From Casp-actino8 sp964614655 (GTDB lineage: Bacteria; Actinomycetota; Acidimicrobiia; Acidimicrobiales; Ilumatobacteraceae): a DNA stretch of 64,000 nucleotides. The position numbers and the translations under genes are program-made. Positions 16,559 through 24,136 of this stretch are shown piece by piece. The stretch covers positions 62,001 through 126,000 of the forward strand of contig CAZTPF010000001.1 in the NCBI GenBank assembly GCA_964614655.1. Reading direction: 5' to 3'. The notes under the pieces were generated by a model, which saw nothing but the letters and a program-made list of their open reading frames with translations, made no database searches and had not been told where the DNA came from. Positions within the stretch are counted from its first letter, which is position 1. Each line of letters starts with the position of its first letter.

Positions 16559-17940
16559 TCGCATCCGGCGCGCGCTTCCGACTCGACTCCTCGTGGTGGC
16601 GTCACCGAACGTCGTCGCCCGACGGTGCCCACGACACCGTGGTCGGCGGATCACCGCTTCGACTCTTCCGACTCGGTGCGGCCGGTAGTCGTCTGGCCGA
16701 CGTCCTCGAATCGGACGGTTCGGTACCGGCCGGGGCCGAGTCTCTCGCCGACCGCTTCGAGGCAGCCGGAGTCATCCACCCGATCGTCGAACCCGATCCC
16801 GCACCTGCGTTCGACCGCGTCACGGTGGTGATCCCGACCCACGGCGAACGGCACGTCGAACTCGCGTCGATGGTCGCCGAACTGCGCCGACAGGGTTTCG
16901 ACGAGATCGTCGTGGTCGACGACGGAACTCGGTTCTCCCTCGCCCCGATCGAGGGAGCTCTCGTCGTTCGACGCGACGCGGCCGGTGGTCCGGCGGCGGC
17001 GCGCAACACCGGCGCCTCCACCAGCACCCGCGACGTGCTCTTGTTCCTCGACGCCGATGTTCGAGCAACCCCTGGCTTCTTCTCGACTCTGTGGCCCCAT
17101 TTCGACGACGAACGAACGGCAGTGGTGGCTCCCCGAGTCATGAGTTCACCCGGACCGGGTCTCGTCGCCGCTTACGAAGTCGACTCGTCACCACTCGACC
17201 TCGGCGACGAACCGGCGCGCGTCCGACCCAACACACGTGTGTCGTACGTGCCGGCGGCAGCTCTTGCCGTGAGACGATCGGTGTTCGACGAGATCGGTGG
17301 CTTCGACGAATCACTGCGCTTCGGCGAGGACGTCGACCTCGTCTGGCGCGTCGCCGCCACCGAACGAGTGGTTCGGTACGAACCGTCGTCGATCGTGCGC
17401 CACGCACCGCGTTCGTCGGTTGGAGCACTCGCTCGTCAGCGATTCGGATACGGCTCGGCGGCCGCCGATCTGGAGGCTCGTCATCCCGGCGCAGTCCGTC
17501 CATTGCGCATCAACCGCTGGAGTGCGATCGGCTGGAGCTTGGTCGGTCTCGGCCATCCCTTCGTCGGGCTGGCCGTCGGCGCCGGTTCCACGGCCGCTCT
17601 CGCCGACAAGATGCGTTCGGCTCCCGATCGTTGGGTGGTGGCCGGTCGACTGGCCGGTCTCGGCAATCTGCACGCCGGCCGACTGGTTGCCTCGGCGATC
17701 ACTCGTACATGGTGGCCGATCGCCGTCGTGTCGTCACTCGTGTCGAAACGTGCACGACGTGTGCTCCTGGTGTCGGCCGTGGTGCCGAACCTGTGGCGAT
17801 GGGTCCGTCGCAAGCCCGAGATCGATCCGCTGCGATACGTCGCACTGCGCGTGATCGACGACGCCAGTTACGGCGCGGGCGTGTGGAACGGGGCGCGACG
17901 CAACGGCCGATGGGAAGCGATCACGCCGCGTTTCGACTGA
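16540..17940 (+). CDS. mftF: Mycofactocin glycosyltransferase MftF
   Basis: 466-residue family 2 glycosyltransferase that adds the beta-1,4-glucan chain to mycofactocin. After an N-terminal domain (1-85) the GT2 fold shows VTVVIPTHGE, VVDDG, GGPAAARNTG and the metal-binding LFLDADV near residue 169; GFDESLRFGEDVDLVWR carries the catalytic ED. The C-terminal third is hydrophobic (about 330-400), suggesting membrane association. ATG at 16540 overlaps mftE by 19 bases; a GTG at 16555 forms a GTGA overlap with the mftE stop and may be the true start. It ends the plus-strand redox operon and overlaps the convergent DUF4395 gene by 20 bases. Confidence 0.93.
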   Translation: MERSIVIASGARFRLDSSWWRHRTSSPDGAHDTVVGGSPLRLFRLGAAGSRLADVLESDGSVPAGAESLADRFEAAGVIHPIVEPDPAPAFDRVTVVIPTHGERHVELASMVAELRRQGFDEIVVVDDGTRFSLAPIEGALVVRRDAAGGPAAARNTGASTSTRDVLLFLDADVRATPGFFSTLWPHFDDERTAVVAPRVMSSPGPGLVAAYEVDSSPLDLGDEPARVRPNTRVSYVPAAALAVRRSVFDEIGGFDESLRFGEDVDLVWRVAATERVVRYEPSSIVRHAPRSSVGALARQRFGYGSAAADLEARHPGAVRPLRINRWSAIGWSLVGLGHPFVGLAVGAGSTAALADKMRSAPDRWVVAGRLAGLGNLHAGRLVASAITRTWWPIAVVSSLVSKRARRVLLVSAVVPNLWRWVRRKPEIDPLRYVALRVIDDASYGAGVWNGARRNGRWEAITPRFD

Positions 17941-18418
17941 GCCGACCGGTGATGTCGGCGCACTCGGCACACACCGATTCGGGGACGACACCGAGTCGGA
18001 TGAGACCGCTGAACATCACACAGCCGAGGCAGAAGCCGGCGAAGGCTTCCAGGCTCGCCGCCACCAGCAACATGGCGATCACGATCACCGCCGCCGCGTC
18101 GGCCCCGGCCAGTTCGAGCACGAGTGCGGTCACCGAGAAAGCGACACCGATTCCCTGGGCAAAACGCTTGGGCGGACCCGGCACCCACGACGGCTCTCGG
18201 TCGAGCCGGGGCACGATCCCCTCGGTGACCAGTCGGCCGAGGGGGCTGAAGCGGGGGCCGCTCGCCACCCGGGCCACGAAGCCGTAGGCCAGGGGTACGA
18301 GGACCCACCATTCACGGATCACAAGGAAGAGAACGGCCTGGACGACCACCCCGGTGGCCACCAGACGGGCCGAGAGTTCGTTGACCGGATTGGGAAACGA
18401 GAACAGGCGGGACGACAT
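17921..18418 (-). CDS. DUF4395-family membrane protein
   Basis: 165-residue membrane protein with about four hydrophobic spans (residues near 17-35, 40-55, 85-105, 110-130). The RxSPLGRLV segment and a Cys-rich end (FCLGCVMF ... CAEC) match the DUF4395 family, whose function I do not know; the cysteine pairs suggest a link to thiol-redox or vitamin K epoxide reductase-like proteins. The ATG has TAGTCT 7 nt upstream. Its 3' end overlaps the end of mftF. The longer frame running through the assembly gap upstream is not supported. Confidence 0.78.
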   Translation of the reverse strand: MSSRLFSFPNPVNELSARLVATGVVVQAVLFLVIREWWVLVPLAYGFVARVASGPRFSPLGRLVTEGIVPRLDREPSWVPGPPKRFAQGIGVAFSVTALVLELAGADAAAVIVIAMLLVAASLEAFAGFCLGCVMFSGLIRLGVVPESVCAECADITGRLSRNAA

Positions 18419-18425
18419 GGTTCGG

Positions 18426-18431
18426 AGACTA
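18426..18431 (-). promoter_or_regulatory. -10 box of DUF4395 gene
   Basis: Minus-strand TAGTCT lies 7 nt before the ATG at 18418 without a Shine-Dalgarno sequence. Confidence 0.45.
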
Positions 18432-18463
18432 GATCCGAATTCCCGACCAAACAACTCGTATTT

Positions 18464-18563
18464 NNNNNNNNNNNNNNNNNNNNNNNNNNNNNNNNNNNNN
18501 NNNNNNNNNNNNNNNNNNNNNNNNNNNNNNNNNNNNNNNNNNNNNNNNNNNNNNNNNNNNNNN
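18464..18563. other. Assembly gap (100 N)
   Basis: Exactly 100 unknown bases, the conventional placeholder for a gap of unknown length, so distances across it are not real. It lies upstream of both the DUF4395 and the racemase-like genes, whose starts are intact. Confidence 0.99.
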
Positions 18564-18569
18564 GGTCGG

Positions 18570-18575
18570 TAGGGT
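18570..18575 (+). promoter_or_regulatory. -10 box of racemase-like gene
   Basis: TAGGGT lies 6 nt before the GTG at 18582, just inside the right edge of the assembly gap; no Shine-Dalgarno sequence. Confidence 0.45.
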
Positions 18576-18581
18576 CGCAGT

Positions 18582-19517
18582 GTGGCCCTGGTCCTCGAGG
18601 TCGATCGCTCCCGCTGGGAATCCCACGTGTCGGCCACCGCCGATCGGGTTCCCCATCTCGTCCCCGTGGTCAAGGGCAACGGGTACGGCCTCGGCCGCGA
18701 CTGGTTGGCCGCCCGGGCCGCCGGCCTGGCACCGGCGATCGCCGTCGGCACGGTGCACGAGGTCGCCTCGGTTCCCCTCGGGCGCACCGCCATCGTCCTC
18801 ACCCCCACCCTCGACTCGTCGACCCTCCCCGATCACGACGAGGTCGTTCTCACGGTCGGATCCACCGCTCATCTCACCGCACTCGGCTCGTCACCTCGCC
18901 GGGTGATCGTCAAGATCAGATCGTCCATGCATCGCTACGGTGCGCCGATCGAGAATCTGGCCGCGCTCGTCGATGCGACCCGCTCGGCCCGACACACCGT
19001 CGAAGCGGTGTCGATCCATCTCCCACTCGGTGGCGATCCGAACGAGGCGTCATCGATCCTCGATCGAGTCGACCCCTCGCTTCCCGTGCATCTGAGTCAC
19101 GTCACGATCGAGCAGTTCCACGAACTCGCCGCTCGTCACTCGTCGCACCAGTTGCTCCTACGACTCGGTACTCACCTGTGGCACGGCGACAAGTCGACGT
19201 TCACGCTGCGCGCCGACGTCCTCGACACCGAACCCGTGGCGGCCGGAACGACGGTCGGCTATCGCTCGACACCGACCACCCACGACGGAACCCTCGTGAT
19301 GATCGGCTGTGGTTCGTCGCACGGTGTGGCCCCGCTCGCTGACGGCCGTAGTCCGTTCCACTTCTCCCGACAGCGCATCGACCTCGTCGAACCTCCGCAC
19401 ATGCACACGTCGATGGGCCTGGTTCGCGACGGTGCACCCGCACCGAGCGTCGGCGATTGGGTCGACGTGCAGCGACCGCTCATCACCACGTCACCCGACG
19501 TGGTCGAGTGGGTCTGA
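18582..19517 (+). CDS. Alanine racemase-like PLP-barrel protein lacking the catalytic Tyr
   Basis: 311-residue homologue of alanine racemase. The PLP lysine is kept in VVKGNGYGLG (about 29-38; canonical VVKADAYGHG), and barrel segments follow (KIRSSMHRYG, VSIHLPLGG, LLRLGTHLWHG). The C-terminal part resembles the racemase beta domain but is short: the block that normally reads PIGYADG, with the catalytic tyrosine, reads MIGCGSSHG here. The protein is also about 50-70 residues shorter than Alr. It may therefore bind PLP and act on another amino acid, or serve a non-racemase role. GTG start with a -10-like TAGGGT 6 nt upstream; three bases separate it from the next gene. Confidence 0.75.
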   Translation: MALVLEVDRSRWESHVSATADRVPHLVPVVKGNGYGLGRDWLAARAAGLAPAIAVGTVHEVASVPLGRTAIVLTPTLDSSTLPDHDEVVLTVGSTAHLTALGSSPRRVIVKIRSSMHRYGAPIENLAALVDATRSARHTVEAVSIHLPLGGDPNEASSILDRVDPSLPVHLSHVTIEQFHELAARHSSHQLLLRLGTHLWHGDKSTFTLRADVLDTEPVAAGTTVGYRSTPTTHDGTLVMIGCGSSHGVAPLADGRSPFHFSRQRIDLVEPPHMHTSMGLVRDGAPAPSVGDWVDVQRPLITTSPDVVEWV

Positions 19518-19520
19518 TCC

Positions 19521-20666
19521 GTGACGACACACCCGTCACCCACTGACGGATTCGACCGGCCGGCCGCGTCGCTCACGACCACCGGCAAACCCCGCCTCGT
19601 CGGACTCGACGTGGCTCGTGCCGTGGCTCTCATCGGTGTGGTGGCCATGAACTACACCGGTGCTCTGGTGGTTCCAGGTACCGATCGTGGCTTCTGGGGA
19701 CGAGTGTTCGATCCGTACACCGGTGTTCTCTCCACACGATTCGCCGCCACTTTCGTGGTGGTGGCCGGAATCGGCGTGTCACTACTGACCGAGCGGGCGC
19801 GCGTCGAGGGCGATCCGCAAGAAATCACGCGCGCTCGACTGCGACTGGCCCGGCGCGGACTTCTTCTCTACGGAGTGGGCTACTTCCTCGACTTCACGTG
19901 GCCCGGCAACATCCTCTTCTACTACGGCGCCTACTTCATGATCGCTGCGCTTCTCGTGCGCGTGGCCACCAAGTGGCTCGTGGTCATCGGAGCTAGCGCC
20001 GGGATCGTGGCGTCGGCGATCGCGACATGGTCGATGTGGCGATGGGATCGTGGCGACCCCGTCAGGTGGTTGAACGTCGACGAGGTCGACTCGTTGCAGG
20101 ATCTGGCCGTGCGAACCTTTCTCGACTACACCCACCCCGTCCTGCCCTGGATCGCCTTTCTCTGCGCGGGGATGATCATCGGCCGTCATCTGCCGACGAT
20201 GAGTTCGTGGCGACGTCCGGTGCTCGTGGCGTCAGCCGGAGTGGTCGTGGTCGTGTACGCGATCGTCACCGTTCTCGATCGCACTTCGTCTCGTGACGGT
20301 GTGTTGGTGAAGAGACTCACGGCGTTGCAGACCTACGACCGTGGCCTTCTGTATCTCGTCTCGACTCTCGCCATCGCCGTGATCGCCGTCGTCTCGATCG
20401 TGTGGCTGGCCCAGAAGTTCGCCGCCAATCCCGTCGTGATCGCCTTCCAACGAGCCGGACAGCTGACTCTCAGCCTCTATCTGCTGCACATCCTGGTGTT
20501 CTCGATGTTCGTGAACTGGTTCGGATGGATCGGAGGAGGTTCGCTCTCCACGGCACTGGAGTTCGCCGCTGCCTTCTGGTTGGTGGGCATCACCCTTGCG
20601 TCGTGGTGGCATCACCGCATCGGACGCGGGCCGGCCGAAGCGTTGTATCGCATCTTCGGCGGCTGA
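19521..20666 (+). CDS. YeiB/DUF418-like polytopic membrane protein (putative acyltransferase)
   Basis: 381-residue protein with about ten transmembrane segments. It begins RLVGLDVARAVALIGVVAMNY, the N-terminal signature of the heparan-alpha-glucosaminide N-acetyltransferase/YeiB superfamily, and ends with the DUF418-like region (FQRAGQLTLSLYLLHILVFSMF, then a final hydrophobic span). Such proteins are thought to acylate sugars or other extracellular substrates across the membrane, but substrates are mostly unknown. The GTG start is 3 bases after the racemase-like gene, so the two are co-transcribed, and a joint role in modifying a cell-envelope component is possible (inference). Confidence 0.82.
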   Translation: MTTHPSPTDGFDRPAASLTTTGKPRLVGLDVARAVALIGVVAMNYTGALVVPGTDRGFWGRVFDPYTGVLSTRFAATFVVVAGIGVSLLTERARVEGDPQEITRARLRLARRGLLLYGVGYFLDFTWPGNILFYYGAYFMIAALLVRVATKWLVVIGASAGIVASAIATWSMWRWDRGDPVRWLNVDEVDSLQDLAVRTFLDYTHPVLPWIAFLCAGMIIGRHLPTMSSWRRPVLVASAGVVVVVYAIVTVLDRTSSRDGVLVKRLTALQTYDRGLLYLVSTLAIAVIAVVSIVWLAQKFAANPVVIAFQRAGQLTLSLYLLHILVFSMFVNWFGWIGGGSLSTALEFAAAFWLVGITLASWWHHRIGRGPAEALYRIFGG

Positions 20667-20687
20667 CGTCGCGCGTCTCGGCCTGAT

Positions 20688-21608
20688 TCAGGAGAGACGG
20701 TTCAGCCCGCGCCAACCGATGGCCGCCGCTCCGACGAGCGGGCCCTGATCTCCGAGGCGAGCCGGCACGATCCGGGCGCCGCGTGTGAACGAGAGTTGGC
20801 ATTCGCGGTCGAGCACCTCTTGCGCGGCGGCGAAGAAGGTGGGGCCGAATCCGAGGGCCACCGAACCGCCCACCACCGCCAACGTGAGATCGAACAGATT
20901 GCACGTGCTGGCCACCGCCAACCCCACCAGCCGACCAGTGCGCTGCATCGTCTCGTAGGAGGGTTCGGTGGGCGGACGACCGGTGATCGCTTCGATCGCC
21001 GTCCCGCTGGCTTCGGCTTCCAGGCATCCGCGCGCGCCACATCCGCAACGATGGCCGTCGGGGTCGACGATCACGTGGCCGATGTGTCCGGCGTTGCCGG
21101 TGGCTCCGTCGAGCAGGCGGCCGTCGACCACGATGCCGCCGCCGATCCCGGTGCTCACCACCATGCCGATGAAGTCGGAGACGCCACGGGCCGCACCGAG
21201 CCAACCTTCGGCCAGGGCGAACGCCTTGGCGTCGAGATCGCCGAACACCGGAACCGTCGCCCCCACGGCCTGACAGACCACGTCGGTGATCGCCTCGTGG
21301 AGAGGGAACCTCTGCCAGGCCGGGATGTTGATCGGCGAGACCGACTCGCAATTCGGTTCCATGGGCCCGGCCGAGCCGATACCGACCACGGTGATCCGGG
21401 AGCCGTGTCGTTCGACGCCCCGTTGGATCTGACGGACGATCAGCGCGCCGAGAGACTCGAACAGATCGTTGGCTCGCTTGTCGCGATCGGTCCGGACCGA
21501 CTCGCGATCGATGAGGGTGCCACGCCGGTCGACCAGTCCGACCGCCATCTTGGTACCGCCGATGTCGACGGCCAGGGCGAGTTCGCGAACGTCGGAGGCC
21601 TCGGACAT
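20688..21608 (-). CDS. ROK-family sugar kinase (glucokinase-like)
   Basis: 306-residue ROK kinase that phosphorylates a hexose using ATP. The N-terminal phosphate motif VDIGGTKMAVGLVD (about 14-27) starts directly, with no helix-turn-helix, so it is a kinase and not a repressor. The catalytic region STGIGGGIVVDGRLLDG is followed by GHIGH and the zinc motif CGCGARGC with ExEAS (about 185-203). Glucose, polyphosphate glucose or mannose are all possible. ATG has TAGCCT 7 nt upstream. It is divergent from a small lipoprotein gene and convergent with the YeiB-like gene. Confidence 0.9.
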   Translation of the reverse strand: MSEASDVRELALAVDIGGTKMAVGLVDRRGTLIDRESVRTDRDKRANDLFESLGALIVRQIQRGVERHGSRITVVGIGSAGPMEPNCESVSPINIPAWQRFPLHEAITDVVCQAVGATVPVFGDLDAKAFALAEGWLGAARGVSDFIGMVVSTGIGGGIVVDGRLLDGATGNAGHIGHVIVDPDGHRCGCGARGCLEAEASGTAIEAITGRPPTEPSYETMQRTGRLVGLAVASTCNLFDLTLAVVGGSVALGFGPTFFAAAQEVLDRECQLSFTRGARIVPARLGDQGPLVGAAAIGWRGLNRLS

Positions 21609-21615
21609 CGGGCCG

Positions 21616-21621
21616 AGGCTA
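21616..21621 (-). promoter_or_regulatory. -10 box of ROK kinase gene
   Basis: Minus-strand TAGCCT lies 7 nt before the ATG at 21608; no Shine-Dalgarno sequence. Confidence 0.45.
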
Positions 21622-21750
21622 ATGGGACTCGTTCAGATGTTCTCAAGATGGGCCGGGTATCGCCATCTCGATCACGAGCGAGGATTACCGTCCCCGTTGC
21701 GGTTCCCACGGGTCGACCCGACCCGGCCGCGACAAGGACACGTGAACACG

Positions 21751-22056
21751 ATGACGAGCAAGTTTGGTTCTTTTCTGAAGACCGGCGCCGTGATCGCCAG
21801 CCTCGCGCTGGTGGGTGCCGCCTGTGGTGGAGACGACGGAGGCGACAACGGTGGCGGTGGCGACGACGAAACTCGCGCTGCTCTCGTCGAGCTGATCAAC
21901 GAGGACGGCATGCCCGAAGAACTCCTCAACTGTTTCGTCGATACCGCGATGGAAGTCTTCGACGACGCCGACATGGAGTCGGTGCTCGCTGGTGGCGACC
22001 CGAGCCAGGCCGCCGAGGACGCCTTCACCGAGAAGGTCGCGGAGTGCGGCGGCTGA
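21751..22056 (+). CDS. Small secreted lipoprotein of unknown function
   Basis: 101-residue lipoprotein. The signal peptide has a basic start (MTSKFGSFLK), a hydrophobic core and the lipobox LVGAAC with C25 as the lipidation site, followed by a flexible Gly/Asp linker. The mature part is acidic and mostly helical, with two cysteines (in LLNCFVD and at the end, AECGG) that could form a disulfide. I recognise no domain. AAGGA lies shortly upstream; a GTG at 21742 is an alternative start. It is convergent with the oxygenase gene and stands alone on this strand. Confidence 0.8.
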   Translation: MTSKFGSFLKTGAVIASLALVGAACGGDDGGDNGGGGDDETRAALVELINEDGMPEELLNCFVDTAMEVFDDADMESVLAGGDPSQAAEDAFTEKVAECGG

Positions 22057-22071
22057 TCGACCGGTCGTCGA

Positions 22072-23046
22072 TCAATCGGTGACTCGCCGTGCGTCCTCGA
22101 TGAGGTTGATTTCATAGAGAACCTCGTCGAGGGCGTCGGCGGCACTGATCGCCGAGTAACGCTGAGGCGACTCGGGACCGCAACACGACGGCACGGGCGA
22201 CAGGATCGTCCAGGGCCGCGGATGCAAGAACTGCACGACGCTGTATCGCTCCCCCTCGAAATCGGGAGACGCGACGACTCGATGCCAACCGATCGGGATC
22301 ACCCCATTGGTCAGACGCTCGAGCATGATGCCGGTGTTGATGATCACCCTGCCGTCGGGCGGAATGGCGTCGATCCATTGTCCGTCGACTTCCACCTGCA
22401 AACCGGGCGCGGTGGCGCGCGGCAAGGCCGTGATCAGGTTGATGTCGCCGTGAGCACCGGCCCAGATGTGTCCACCTTCGGGCGCTTCTTTCATGGCCGG
22501 GTAGCGGATGGCCCGAGTGAGGGTGGGACCGTCCTGCACCATGTCGTCGAAGAAGGTCTCGGCGCATCCGATGCCGAGCGCAATCACGCGGAGGAACCGA
22601 CGCTGAAGATCGGCGATGGCGTCGTGGAACGCGTACAGCACCTTGGAGATACCGGGCACGACGGCGTCAGGCAGGAGCTGATCGGGATAGTTGCCGGGGA
22701 ACTTGCGTCGCAACGGATGACCCGACGGAATGGGTGACGCCCAGTTGAGCATCTCCTTCCAGTCGGGCTTGTCGCTCGACGCCGCCGTTTCGACGAGAAG
22801 TCCGGTGTAGCCGGTCTGACCGTGCGCACCCTCCGACACGAACTTCTGCTTCACGTCGGGTGCCATCTGGAAGAACTCGGCGAGCATGCCGTAGGCCTCG
22901 TCGAGCAACGACTCCGGAAGATCGGAACTCGTGTACACGAAGCCGGTCACGAGACTGCGTCGCACACCGTCGACCACGGCGCGCCGGGTCGCTTCGGAAC
23001 CCTTTTCGAAAGCGAGGAGATCGACGTCGAGGATCTGGTCGGCCAT
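22072..23046 (-). CDS. 2-oxoglutarate/Fe(II) oxygenase, isopenicillin N synthase-like
   Basis: 324-residue non-haem iron oxygenase of the isopenicillin N synthase/2OG-oxygenase family. The C-terminal jelly roll holds the iron ligands: H and D of AHGDINLIT near 198-200 and a distal H in IPIGWHRVV, with RYSVV (Arg-x-Ser) about 20 residues later for the cosubstrate carboxylate. The N-terminal half matches the DIOX_N region (GFVYTSSDLPE ... AYGMLAEFF). The real substrate is unknown; antibiotic synthesis is not implied because no peptide synthetase is near. ATG follows the end of the cystathionine synthase-like gene by 10 bases, so it may be co-transcribed, but a TAGCGT box 7 nt before it suggests its own start. 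Confidence 0.86.
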   Translation of the reverse strand: MADQILDVDLLAFEKGSEATRRAVVDGVRRSLVTGFVYTSSDLPESLLDEAYGMLAEFFQMAPDVKQKFVSEGAHGQTGYTGLLVETAASSDKPDWKEMLNWASPIPSGHPLRRKFPGNYPDQLLPDAVVPGISKVLYAFHDAIADLQRRFLRVIALGIGCAETFFDDMVQDGPTLTRAIRYPAMKEAPEGGHIWAGAHGDINLITALPRATAPGLQVEVDGQWIDAIPPDGRVIINTGIMLERLTNGVIPIGWHRVVASPDFEGERYSVVQFLHPRPWTILSPVPSCCGPESPQRYSAISAADALDEVLYEINLIEDARRVTD

Positions 23047-23053
23047 GACCTGA

Positions 23054-23059
23054 ACGCTA
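23054..23059 (-). promoter_or_regulatory. -10 box of oxygenase gene, overlapping the upstream stop codon
   Basis: Minus-strand TAGCGT lies 7 nt before the ATG at 23046. Its first three bases are the TAG stop of the upstream PLP-enzyme gene, so promoter and stop are merged. Confidence 0.4.
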
Positions 23060-24136
23060 ACGGCTGGCGGCCAGAGCCGACTCGATGTCGGCCCAGAGGT
23101 CGTCGATCGATTCGAGGCCGACGCTCATGCGCACGAGGCCCGGGTTCACGTGAGCGTCACCGGGATACTTGTTACGACGCTCCCAGGTGGACTCGACGCC
23201 GCCGAGGCTGGTCGCTTCCACGATCACCTTCGACGAGGCGCAGACCCGGTCGGCGGCATCGGCTCCACCTGCCACCACGAAACTGATCATCGGGCCGATC
23301 TGACGCACCGACTCGACGGTCGGATGGGCGCCGAGACGAGAGGCCAACTCGGCAGCCGTGCGACTCGACGCTTCGTAACGGATGGGAAGAGTTCGTAGTC
23401 CGCGCAGAGCGAGGAACGCTTCGAGCGAACCGGGGGTGGCGCCGTGCACCACTCGTACACGTTCGAGCGCCGACATGACGACGTCGTCGTTGGTGCACAC
23501 GAGTCCGATCATGAGGTCGCTGTGACCGCCGATGAACTTGGTGCCGGAGTGGAAGACCACGTCGGCACCGTCGGCAAGGGGCTGCGCACCCACCGGACTG
23601 GCGAACGTGGAGTCGACGACCGTTCGGATGCCCCGAGCCTTGGCCTCTCGACACAGACGAGGCAGGTCGGCCTCGTCGAGGGTCGGGTTGGTGGGAGTCT
23701 CGATCCAGAGAACGACGCCGTCGGCGCCACGCGACGCCGTGCGCTCGGCCCGTTCGATCGCGCCGATCACGTCGAGGGTGTTCTCGATGGCGACTTCGAC
23801 CGTTTTGAGTGTTCCGGCATCGGTCAGATCGGCGAGCAGGGCGCGCACGCCGAGATAGCTCACGTTGGGCACCACCACGATCTGCGGACGCAAGGCGTGG
23901 ACGATCGCCGACGCAGCCGCCATCCCCGACGCGAACGACAGGCACCGTCCGCCTTCGAGCGCACCCACAGTGTCTTCGAGAGCGCGCCAGGTGTCGGTTC
24001 CGTGAGTGCGGGCGTAGCCGGTCTCGCCGCGAAAGTTGGATGCCAGAACGATGGGCGTGTTGAGAGGTTCGCCGGTGCCGGTCGGACGACCGCCGGTCAC
24101 GGCGATGGTGCGGGGTGACAGTTCACGATCGGTCAT
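23057..24136 (-). CDS. Cystathionine gamma-synthase/lyase-family PLP enzyme
   Basis: 359-residue PLP enzyme of the Cys/Met metabolism family (cystathionine gamma-synthase, gamma-lyase, methionine gamma-lyase). It has the ETPTNPTL block, the TFASP strand and the PLP lysine in HSGTKFIGGHSD near residue 198, and ends with the usual R-S-G region (VNPGLVRMSVGLE). The length is slightly short for the family. The ATG lies 14 bases inside the end of the D-cysteine desulfhydrase-like gene, so the two are translationally coupled. Sequence alone does not separate synthase from lyase activity. The frame upstream of 24136 is a shadow of the neighbour. Confidence 0.9.
   Translation of the reverse strand: MTDRELSPRTIAVTGGRPTGTGEPLNTPIVLASNFRGETGYARTHGTDTWRALEDTVGALEGGRCLSFASGMAAASAIVHALRPQIVVVPNVSYLGVRALLADLTDAGTLKTVEVAIENTLDVIGAIERAERTASRGADGVVLWIETPTNPTLDEADLPRLCREAKARGIRTVVDSTFASPVGAQPLADGADVVFHSGTKFIGGHSDLMIGLVCTNDDVVMSALERVRVVHGATPGSLEAFLALRGLRTLPIRYEASSRTAAELASRLGAHPTVESVRQIGPMISFVVAGGADAADRVCASSKVIVEATSLGGVESTWERRNKYPGDAHVNPGLVRMSVGLESIDDLWADIESALAASR

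Noticed and set aside
20688..21608. ROK protein as a transcriptional repressor
   Set aside because: There is no N-terminal helix-turn-helix; the sequence starts directly at the kinase phosphate-binding motif.
22072..23046. Beta-lactam biosynthesis from the isopenicillin N synthase-like gene
   Set aside because: The family is broad and no peptide synthetase or other beta-lactam gene is near.
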